Part shown: positions 57,821-64,000 of the stretch, one piece after another | Layout: every line of letters begins with the position of its first letter | How positions within the stretch are numbered: position 1 is the stretch's first letter | From: Pelobacter propionicus DSM 2379 | GTDB lineage: Bacteria > Desulfobacterota > Desulfuromonadia > Geobacterales > Pseudopelobacteraceae | Reading direction: 5' to 3' | Assembly (NCBI RefSeq): GCF_000015045.1 | Contig: NC_008609.1 | Span: forward strand, 1-64,000 | Length of the DNA: 64,000 bases | The notes under the pieces: generated by a model | What the model saw: only the letters and a program-made list of their open reading frames with translations | The model's database searches: none | Told to the model about the DNA's origin: nothing | Program-made: the position numbers and the translations under genes

Positions 57821-59731
57821 ATGTTCTTCTTCTGCTTTAATCCACAAGGCTCTGCACCCGCCCACCGGATCGATCCGGCCGGTATTATCAAGAGGCTCAT
57901 GCCTTATGCGCCGCCGGACAAGAGCGGTTATCTGGCGGATGCTGAAAACAGCCTGCTGGTGCAGTGCCTGCATTGGAATACCGCCCGCTCCCGGCTGGAG
58001 CCGGTCCCGTTTCATCACGGGCCAAGCGATACAACGGCGGCCTCCTGGGCGCGGCTGGACAACCGGGATGAGCTGGCGAAAAAACTGGACATTGATTCGG
58101 CCGAGCTAGCCCGATGCTGCGACACGGAACTGATCCTGCAGAGTTACCTCAAGTGGGGAGAAGCCTGCGTCGATCACCTGATCGGCGATTTCGTCTTCGT
58201 CATCCATGACCGGAGGAACAGCAGGGTCTTCTGCGGCCGGGATCAGATGGGGGTACGGCCGCTCTACTATTTCTCCTTGGACAACCTGTTCGTCTGTGCA
58301 ACCTCGCTTGCAGCCTTTCGACATCTGAAAGGGGTGACACTGGAGATCGATTCCCAGTGGGTGGCGGAATATCTGGTACAACTCTCCATGAGCTTCGACC
58401 GCACGCCGTACTCGGGGATAAAAAAACTGCCTCCGGCTCACTCTCTGACCGTCACGGCGGAGCGGACCGAACTGCGGCAATATTTCCAGCTCTCCGCCGA
58501 ACCGGAACTGAAGCTAAAGGATTCCCGAGAGTACGTTATTGCCTATCGGGAGCAGATGGAAGAGGCGATACGCTGCCGTCTCGATTCCGACTACCCCATC
58601 GGCTCGGAACTGAGCGGCGGTATCGATTCCTCCACCATCACCGCCTTTGCCGCCCGGTTCTTGGAACAGCCGAACAAGCAGTTGCACACTTTCGGCTTTG
58701 CCTTTGCTGAGCTGGAACCACGCTACATCATGGCCGTTGCCCAGGCGTGTCGCCTTCATAACAACCATATCGTGGCGGCCCGCGAGGCTGAGTCGGAAAA
58801 GGTCCGGAAACGTTCCCTGGCACTGCTTGGTTACCCGGTGGAGCACGGCACCGCAACCCTGCATGAGCCGTTCTACCATCTGGCGGAACAGATTGGCATC
58901 CGCACTCTGTTGTCCGGTTTCGGTGGCGACGAGTTCGGCACCACCATCCACGGCTACCTGGTGCCCATGGGAATGGCGGTGCAGGGACGCTATCGTGAAC
59001 TCTTCAACACCCTGCCGGGTAACCCTTTGTATCGCCTTCTGCGTCTGCTCAAGCTGGAATGGAGACGGCGCAAAACGAATAATTTTAGTTGTTTCGGCCA
59101 GATCGCCGACAACGGCTTTGTTGACGCCTACAAAAGTCGTTGGCCCCACCGGGTGGTACGCGACGAACTGGCGGTGCGCTACGGGCTGGAAGAGCGTTAC
59201 TTTGAGGATGCCCGTTTCGACACGGGGTACACCGACCTAAAGAAGTTTACCCTGGAAAAACGCTGGCAGCCGTTTATGCCCACCCGGATGGAGAACTGCA
59301 GCCTGATGGCTGCCGGACGCAGGATCGACTACCGCTGGCCTCTGCTGGACCTGCGTCTGGTCAGACTGTTTCTGTCGATCCCCTCGCAGGAAAATATTTA
59401 TCGCGGTATGGGACGCTATCTGCACCGCCGGGCAATCGATGGCGTAGTACCGCAACTGGTGGCCTGGAAACAGGGCAAGGACATGGGTATGGTCACGGGC
59501 CAGCGGGAGGATAGTTGGCGTCCTCTGCTCGACCTTGACGTGTCTGAATTACACCCGGCACTGGAAGAGTACATCGATACGGAATTGTTGCGGCGGCAGG
59601 TCAAGCAGTTGCCTTCGCTGGGTAACGGTCCGGGAGATAACAGGAGATTTCAGCTGACCAGGAATATCTCGTCAGCCATAAAACTGAGTGCTTGGTTTAA
59701 GCATCTGGAAACCGGAGAGGGACTGTCATGA
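57821..59731 (+). CDS. Asparagine-synthetase homologue, probable lasso cyclase (macrolactam synthetase)
   Basis: The 636-residue protein has an N-terminal class II glutaminase-like domain (about 1-215) and a C-terminal ATP pyrophosphatase domain with the signature LSGGIDSST at residues 264-272 (S265-G-G-I-D-S270). The catalytic Cys2 of true asparagine synthetase B is missing, since the chain starts MFFFCFN, so ammonia from glutamine is not expected; lasso C proteins likewise use the fold to adenylate the side chain of Glu/Asp for ring closure. It overlaps the downstream methyltransferase by four bases. The PqqD protein, precursor and kinase neighbours support the lasso assignment. Confidence 0.85.
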   Translation: MFFFCFNPQGSAPAHRIDPAGIIKRLMPYAPPDKSGYLADAENSLLVQCLHWNTARSRLEPVPFHHGPSDTTAASWARLDNRDELAKKLDIDSAELARCCDTELILQSYLKWGEACVDHLIGDFVFVIHDRRNSRVFCGRDQMGVRPLYYFSLDNLFVCATSLAAFRHLKGVTLEIDSQWVAEYLVQLSMSFDRTPYSGIKKLPPAHSLTVTAERTELRQYFQLSAEPELKLKDSREYVIAYREQMEEAIRCRLDSDYPIGSELSGGIDSSTITAFAARFLEQPNKQLHTFGFAFAELEPRYIMAVAQACRLHNNHIVAAREAESEKVRKRSLALLGYPVEHGTATLHEPFYHLAEQIGIRTLLSGFGGDEFGTTIHGYLVPMGMAVQGRYRELFNTLPGNPLYRLLRLLKLEWRRRKTNNFSCFGQIADNGFVDAYKSRWPHRVVRDELAVRYGLEERYFEDARFDTGYTDLKKFTLEKRWQPFMPTRMENCSLMAAGRRIDYRWPLLDLRLVRLFLSIPSQENIYRGMGRYLHRRAIDGVVPQLVAWKQGKDMGMVTGQREDSWRPLLDLDVSELHPALEEYIDTELLRRQVKQLPSLGNGPGDNRRFQLTRNISSAIKLSAWFKHLETGEGLS

Positions 59732-60534
59732 AAACCGCGACAGCCGAACGGATGGCCGAATTGTTGGGATTGCCGCTTTTTCGGACCCCGTGGTTTCTCC
59801 CCGAGTACCCGGAAGGGGAATGGGGCGCGTGGCGCATTTCCCGGACCGGCATCGGCATCGACCATGGCTATTACAGCGGGTGTCAGGTCATTGCCGGTAC
59901 GCCGGTCTTACTGAGGCGCAGTCCTGATGATTTTGAACTGTGGGAGCCTTGGATGTCCCTGACCCCCCACGAGATCGAGAGCCAGGAACCGGGCTGCCTC
60001 TGCGCCCATGGCCATACGGTTATCATGGGGCTGGGTATGGGATGGGTCGCCCTGAACGCGGCACTCAATCCGGCTGTTGCGAAGGTTACGGTGGTGGAAC
60101 GAGATAGCGAGGTATTGGAACTGATCGTCGCAACCGGTGTGGTAGGGCAATTGCCCCCGGAGATTGCGGCGAAGATTGAGATTGTCCAGGCTGACGCTCT
60201 GGAGTGGGAACCGACTGATCCGGTTGATTTTCTCTATGCCGATATCTGGTGCCCCGTAGCCGACGCCGCGGCGCTGGGTGACACGCAGCGGATGCAGCAG
60301 AACGTCAAGGCCCGTAAGGTGTATTTCTGGGGCCAGGAGCTGCGGCTCTATACGGCAACAAAGCAGCGCTTCGGTCCACAGGCAGCCCTTACCGCCGCTC
60401 AGCTTGCCGTTTGCGCAGCAGAGGACCTGTGCCTGCCGCTGCTGCTGCCGTGGGGGGATGACTACCCGGCGATGATCGAAACATCGGTGCGGAATCGGCA
60501 GGCCAGGGGATTGCCAATGGAGGAAAAGGCGTAG
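59728..60534 (+). CDS. Class I SAM-dependent methyltransferase (spermidine-synthase fold)
   Basis: The 268-residue protein has the SAM-binding motif VIMGLGMGWVALNAAL, followed by VTVVERDSEVLEL with the acidic residue after strand 2, and IEIVQADALEW with FLYADIW, as in spermidine-synthase-fold enzymes. The start ATG overlaps the stop of the cyclase gene (ATGA), implying coupled translation and a role in the same pathway, maybe methylation of the lasso product or a cofactor. The substrate is unknown. Confidence 0.75.
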   Translation: MKTATAERMAELLGLPLFRTPWFLPEYPEGEWGAWRISRTGIGIDHGYYSGCQVIAGTPVLLRRSPDDFELWEPWMSLTPHEIESQEPGCLCAHGHTVIMGLGMGWVALNAALNPAVAKVTVVERDSEVLELIVATGVVGQLPPEIAAKIEIVQADALEWEPTDPVDFLYADIWCPVADAAALGDTQRMQQNVKARKVYFWGQELRLYTATKQRFGPQAALTAAQLAVCAAEDLCLPLLLPWGDDYPAMIETSVRNRQARGLPMEEKA

Positions 60535-60563
60535 GGGCACCACATGCTGCTGCCTGCGTAAAC

Positions 60564-60584
60564 GGATACCCGCAAGGGGTATCC
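60564..60584. terminator. Hairpin between convergent methyltransferase and DUF6916 genes
   Basis: GGATACCC pairs with GGGTATCC around GCAAG. No T run follows, so terminator function is doubtful; it looks like an REP-type palindrome between converging genes. Confidence 0.4.
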
Positions 60585-60890
60585 CTACCCGAGAAATACA
60601 TTAAACACGGCCTCGTAGTAATAGACATTGGGGTCCGGTGTCCCGGCGTGTGTGGCGGAGATGTGGATCAGCTCCGGGCCGAAGCCTTCGGCAGCCATGA
60701 GATAGGAGTCGTCAGGCAAGGCCGGCGTTCCCGGAGGTGGATCGAAGTTCAGGGTAAAGCTCTCATAGCGGGATGCTGTCTGCTGGGTGCTGATATTCGC
60801 CAGCCTCAGCTCCAGAACGTGGTTGCCGTCGAGATGTACGGTGAATATTTTCCCCACCAGTGATTCAAAAAGTGTCTTGCTGAATTTCAT
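60585..60890 (-). CDS. DUF6916 family protein, associated with tail-collar proteins
   Basis: The 101-residue protein begins FSKTLFESLVGKIFTVHLDG and ends in YEAVFNVFLG, which agrees with the DUF6916 family as I remember it. The function is unknown. It is on the minus strand and divergent from the tail-collar gene at 61100, a pairing consistent with shared control. AAGGAGG stands 11 bases before the ATG. Confidence 0.65.
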   Translation of the reverse strand: MKFSKTLFESLVGKIFTVHLDGNHVLELRLANISTQQTASRYESFTLNFDPPPGTPALPDDSYLMAAEGFGPELIHISATHAGTPDPNVYYYEAVFNVFLG

Positions 60891-61099
60891 ACTCGTTTTC
60901 CCTCCTTGCAGGGCCCGTTCCGGGCGTGCGTGAAACGGTTCATGATGTCACCGGGGTGAATCGGGCCGAAGAAGACAGGGTAATTGTCTGGTGGTTTCAA
61001 GGCAAGAATTAATTCGCATGGTTTCATTGATACAATATGCTTCACATGGTATGTAGTTGTCCGGCTGTATCACTTCTGCACCATGGAAAGGAGACGAGT

Positions 61100-61729
61100 A
61101 TGGATTGCTATCTGGGGATGGTCATGACGTTTGCGTACAACTGGGCACCAGTGGGGTTTGCGGCCTGTAACGGCCAAACGACGCAAATCATGCAAAATCA
61201 AGCGCTTTATTCGCTCTTGGGGGTTGCGTTCGGCGGTAACGGCAGTACCTCCTTCAATCTGCCGGACCTGCGCGGACGGACGCCGGTGCATTTCGGCCAG
61301 GGGACGAACCTGACCCCCCGCACCTTTGCGGCGCAATTCGGACAGGAGAACGGAACCCTGACCGTAGCGAATCTTCCTCCCCACAATCACGCCATCGGCG
61401 AGAAAACCGCGGGCCAGACCGTAACGGCGACGGCCGCAGCCACGGTCAATGCCGGTGATGTACAGGGTTCGCTCAATAAACCGCAGAATACCGCATATTG
61501 GGCAAAGGGGTGGGATGCGGCTGATTCGTCAGTGCTTTCCAACTACACCACCACAAAAAACGTCACCATGGCTTCCGATGCGGTACAGGTAACAGTGACT
61601 CCCGCCTTCAATGCATCGAACCTGAACGTCGCCAACACCGGCGGCGGCGGCGCCTTCCCGCTGGCCCAGCCGTCGCTGGCTCTGAACTTCTGCATCTGCA
61701 CGTCAGGTCTTTACCCGTCCAGGTCGTGA
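61100..61729 (+). CDS. Phage tail-collar domain protein, microcystin-dependent-protein-like
   Basis: The 209-residue protein has the collar-domain pattern: MDCYLGMVMTFAYNWAPVGF, ACNGQTTQIMQNQALYSLLG, GGNGSTSFNLPDLRGRTPVH, and a variable Ala/Thr/Val-rich middle before a final LNFCICTSGLYPSRS. In most relatives this end reads with hydrophobic residues instead of the two cysteines. Family members come from phage tails and from MdpB-like bacterial proteins. ATG 61100 is preceded by AAGGAGA. There are no other phage structural genes, so it is not a prophage. Confidence 0.8.
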   Translation: MDCYLGMVMTFAYNWAPVGFAACNGQTTQIMQNQALYSLLGVAFGGNGSTSFNLPDLRGRTPVHFGQGTNLTPRTFAAQFGQENGTLTVANLPPHNHAIGEKTAGQTVTATAAATVNAGDVQGSLNKPQNTAYWAKGWDAADSSVLSNYTTTKNVTMASDAVQVTVTPAFNASNLNVANTGGGGAFPLAQPSLALNFCICTSGLYPSRS

Positions 61730-61813
61730 AAACGTATCACTGCACGGTTCGGGCTCCGTTGTGAGCGGAGTCCGAACCACTGATTCAGGAAAAAAACATA
61801 GGGGGAAATGGCC

Positions 61814-61984
61814 ATGGAACATCTGATCGACGAAACCGGCAGCTGCCGGCTGGATGAAAAGAACAGCCCAGGAGCAGACCGTGCTGCGTGGAGCGCGCCG
61901 CACCTGCGGCGTATCGCAACCCGGGACACCGCAGGCAAGTCAAGCCCTGGCGGCGAGTCCGGCATTACAACCGGACTATCTTAA
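61814..61984 (+). CDS. Candidate lasso peptide precursor (paeninodin-like)
   Basis: A 56-codon frame with an AGGGGG ribosome binding site eight bases before ATG 61814 (an alternative ATG at 61808 is too close to it). The leader (residues 1-40) ends in WSAPHLRRIATRDTA, which fits the paeninodin-type W-x2-P-x-L...T-x pattern: W26, P29, L31 and T39 at -2. The predicted core is GKSSPGGESGITTGLS (16 residues): Gly1 amine to Glu8 side chain would form an eight-residue macrolactam, with a tail of eight residues and a C-terminal Ser. Paeninodin-type kinases phosphorylate such a terminal Ser, and an HPrK-like gene lies at 63704. The frame is too short for many gene callers. Confidence 0.75.
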   Translation: MEHLIDETGSCRLDEKNSPGADRAAWSAPHLRRIATRDTAGKSSPGGESGITTGLS

Positions 61985-62016
61985 TCATTCTGGCAAGAAG
62001 GCCTTTAACAGTCATT

Positions 62017-62700
62017 ATGAACCACAGCGAAACCGACTTTCAGGGCGGAATCGAGCATTACAAGCTGGGACTGTTGCCCCAGGCAAAGACGCTGCTGAAG
62101 AGCTGCGTCACCCGGGACCCGCGTCATGCCGAGGCCCACAACCTGCTGGGGATCGTCTGCTATCAGCGGGAGGAGTTCGGCGAGTCCCTGGCTTGGCTGC
62201 GGCGCGCCATCGCCCTGCGGCCCCACGAACCCAACTACTGCAACAACGCCGGGGTGACGGCCCATGCCCTGCGGCTCTACGAAGAGGCGCGCACCTTTTT
62301 CCTGCAAGCCATGGAGCTGAGCCCTGATTATCACGATCCCTACAACAACCTGGGCAATCTGCTGCGGGACCTGTTCCGTTTTGATGAGGCGGTCCTGCAT
62401 TTCAAACAGGCCCTGGCTCTGAAGCCTGATTTCAGCGAGGCCTGCTTCAACCTGGCCATGACCCTGGAACAGAAGGGTCACACCATTGAGGCGATCTTCT
62501 ACCTGCAACAGACCGTGAAGATGGCGCCGGACCACCTCCAGGCCCACCAGCATCTGGCCCGGCTGCTGCCGAAGCAGCGGCGCGGCGACGAGGCCGGCGA
62601 CCACGCCCGCCAGGCCGTATACCTGCAACCGCGTCAGAAAGTCTTCTTCAAAGACACCCCGGTGTGGTTGGCCCCGGACTATCGGGGGCTGTTATCGTGA
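62017..62700 (+). CDS. Tetratricopeptide repeat protein
   Basis: The 227-residue protein consists of about five TPR units of 34 residues, such as AEAHNLLGIVCYQREEFGES and HDPYNNLGNLLRDLFRFDEA, with the usual small and large residue positions. TPRs mediate protein interactions. There is no signal peptide. Its stop overlaps the start of the formyltransferase gene by four bases, so the two are coupled. Its role in the cluster is unknown. The ribosome binding site is weak; upstream extension of the frame is possible but lacks support. Confidence 0.8.
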   Translation: MNHSETDFQGGIEHYKLGLLPQAKTLLKSCVTRDPRHAEAHNLLGIVCYQREEFGESLAWLRRAIALRPHEPNYCNNAGVTAHALRLYEEARTFFLQAMELSPDYHDPYNNLGNLLRDLFRFDEAVLHFKQALALKPDFSEACFNLAMTLEQKGHTIEAIFYLQQTVKMAPDHLQAHQHLARLLPKQRRGDEAGDHARQAVYLQPRQKVFFKDTPVWLAPDYRGLLS

Positions 62701-63632
62701 GGATTGCGGTTCTGTGCAGCGGCAGCGTACTGCAACCGGTTCTGGAGGCGCTCTACAGCCAGGGGTTGCTGGCCGGCGTGGCCGTGCCAGCGGCACCGGC
62801 AGTCGAAGATCCGAACCTGGCGCTGGAGACTGTGCTGCGTCAGGCCCGGGTATCCTGCCTGCGGGTGGATAACGGCGACCTGACCGGGCAGATGGCTCCC
62901 TGGTTGCGCTCGCTTGCGGCGGATGCGCTCTGCTGCATGGGGTTTCCCCGCAAACTTCCGGCTGACCTCCTTACCATGCCGCCACTGGGCTGTTATAACT
63001 TCCATGGCGGCCCTCTCCCCCAGTATCGCGGACCGGACCCGGTTTTCTGGCAGATCAGAAACCGGGAGGTGGCCGGTGCCATCACCGTCCACCGCATGAC
63101 TCCCCGGATCGACTCCGGTGCCATCGCCCATGAGGCGCACCTGCCGATAGGGACGGATGATACCTATGGTCTCTGGATGCAGAGGCTGGGTGGAGCGCTT
63201 CCCCGGGTGATGATCGAATTCGTCCAGCAGTTGGCGATCCATGGCGCGGCAGTGCCGTTACGGGAACAGGATCCGGAAACGGGCCGCTATTTCCCCCGCC
63301 CCACCGATGCGGACCGCACCATCGACTGGTCATGGGGCGCATCCGCCATCGATGCCCTGGTGCGGGCCTGCAACCCGGTCTACGGCGGCGCCCTGACCAC
63401 ACTGCACGGGGTGCCGGTGCGTTTGCTGGAGGTTTCTCCCCTGCCTGCCCAGGCAGGGGGGGAGAGTACCTCCGGCACGGTTGTTACGGCGGATGCTGCG
63501 GAGGGGCTGCGCGTTGCCTGCGGTACAGGCGAATTGCTCCGGCTGGAGCTGTTGTACGGTATGGAAGGTTTTTTCAGCGGCCCTCGTCTGGCGCGTATTT
63601 TTGGTTTGAAACCGGGGCAGCGGTTGGCATGA
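62697..63632 (+). CDS. Formyltransferase-family protein (methionyl-tRNA formyltransferase-like)
   Basis: The 311-residue protein starts at GTG 62697, overlapping the TPR gene stop. It has the formyltransferase active-site motifs: NFHGGPLPQYRGPDP with the Asn and His of the catalytic core, and TVHRMTPRIDSGAI, where the Asp is conserved. A C-terminal domain (about 200-300) resembles the OB-fold of Fmt. It is not the housekeeping Fmt, as def is not adjacent. Relatives formylate sugar amines or amino acids. Its target in this cluster is unknown. Confidence 0.8.
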   Translation: MRIAVLCSGSVLQPVLEALYSQGLLAGVAVPAAPAVEDPNLALETVLRQARVSCLRVDNGDLTGQMAPWLRSLAADALCCMGFPRKLPADLLTMPPLGCYNFHGGPLPQYRGPDPVFWQIRNREVAGAITVHRMTPRIDSGAIAHEAHLPIGTDDTYGLWMQRLGGALPRVMIEFVQQLAIHGAAVPLREQDPETGRYFPRPTDADRTIDWSWGASAIDALVRACNPVYGGALTTLHGVPVRLLEVSPLPAQAGGESTSGTVVTADAAEGLRVACGTGELLRLELLYGMEGFFSGPRLARIFGLKPGQRLA

Positions 63633-63703
63633 TCACCGACACGGCGATGGCTGCTCTTTTGCAATGTTGTAGACACTATTCGTCCTAAGGTTCTTACATT
63701 CCC

Positions 63704-64000
63704 ATGACCAACCAGTATCGAGTCTTTGGCCTGACCGTTTCTTCGCCCCTGCCGCTTCCGGCTTTAGCCGTGCCATCAGGTATATCCTCCCCAGCGGATA
63801 TCGTCATATCCTACGGCGACACTCCGGCTGAATTGAGCGCCCCACAGGTGCGGGGGATTCGTTTTCAGGCTGCGCCGGGGGAGTTTCTCCTGCGGGTGGA
63901 TGACGTTGCCCGCTTTTATGTGCAGGGCGGATACCGCATCACCATTACCCCGGAAAACGGTGCCCATGACAACGATCTATTGCCGTTTTTGATGGGGTCG
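63704..64000 (+). CDS. HPr-kinase-like protein, N-terminal part (cut by window end)
   Basis: The first 99 codons of a frame that runs off the window. It begins MTNQYRVFGLTVSSPLPLPA and has the N-terminal beta-rich region (DDVARFYVQGGYRITITPENGA) seen in the HPrK-like kinases that accompany lasso peptide and PqqD/asparagine-synthetase clusters. The Walker A part is not yet reached, so the assignment rests on the N-terminal pattern and context. If right, it would phosphorylate the precursor's terminal Ser. It follows the formyltransferase after 71 bases. Confidence 0.7.
   Translation, partial: MTNQYRVFGLTVSSPLPLPALAVPSGISSPADIVISYGDTPAELSAPQVRGIRFQAAPGEFLLRVDDVARFYVQGGYRITITPENGAHDNDLLPFLMGS

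Noticed and set aside
61100-61729. Prophage because of a tail-collar protein
   Set aside because: No other phage structural, integrase or lysis genes nearby.

Overview
The window opens exactly at the start codon of dnaA and runs dnaA-dnaN-recF-gyrB-gyrA, so it is the conventional zero point of a bacterial chromosome. Gene content and order (gyrA, HEAT-repeat protein, gpsA; HemY-type protoporphyrinogen oxidase; yggT-divIVA-DUF167; zinc-ribbon/DUF3426 protein; GH57 next to a GMPP/PMM-like fusion) suggest a Desulfuromonadia/Geobacter-type bacterium. A complete methylmalonyl-CoA:pyruvate transcarboxylase operon (38130-41877) suggests a propionate-forming member such as Pelobacter propionicus. That identification is inference; no database was available.

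Layout. 1-11420 holds replication, topoisomerase and phospholipid genes on the + strand. 11421-13407 is a small, AT-richer accessory island with a Fic/Doc-type module and a decayed coding remnant. 13408-20454 holds rmuC, ispF, a CbpA-like DnaJ, protoporphyrinogen oxidase, a YgjP-like metallopeptidase and fabH. 20125-24185 holds a small membrane protein, suhB, and a yggT gene cut in two by a complete IS1182-type insertion sequence, followed by divIVA and DUF167. 24425-37674 holds a FKBP with an internal Cys/His-rich insert, a block of minus-strand genes (zinc ribbon/DUF3426, a HhH-type Fe-S protein, galT, GH57, GMPP/PMM-like, response regulator and histidine kinase, cysS) and one plus-strand zinc-ribbon ORF. 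38130-41877 is the transcarboxylase operon, including a 58-residue ORF between the 12S and biotin-carrier genes. 42037-56075 holds a transporter, an M16 peptidase, an NPD-family flavoprotein, an ArsR-methyltransferase fusion resembling SahR with ahcY and metK nearby (activated-methyl cycle), a chemoreceptor, an SGNH esterase and leuB-asd-usg.

The most interesting region is 56278 to the end. It carries a PqqD-like protein, an ATP-grasp enzyme, an asparagine-synthetase homologue without the glutaminase cysteine, a spermidine-synthase-fold methyltransferase, a divergent DUF6916/phage-tail-collar pair, a TPR protein, a formyltransferase and the start of an HPr-kinase-like protein. Hidden at 61814-61984 is a 56-codon ORF that looks like a paeninodin-type lasso peptide precursor: a W-x2-P-x-L leader motif, Thr at -2, and a 16-residue core with Gly1 and Glu8 for a macrolactam and a C-terminal Ser, the residue phosphorylated by HPrK-like lasso kinases. 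Together they suggest a kinase-tailored lasso peptide locus with unusual extra enzymes. The leader peptidase (B2) and exporter are not in the window and may lie beyond it.

No rRNA, tRNA or CRISPR array was recognised. Several intrinsic terminators delimit the operons and are listed. Start codons were moved to internal ATG/GTG positions where a ribosome binding site or family alignment supported it.
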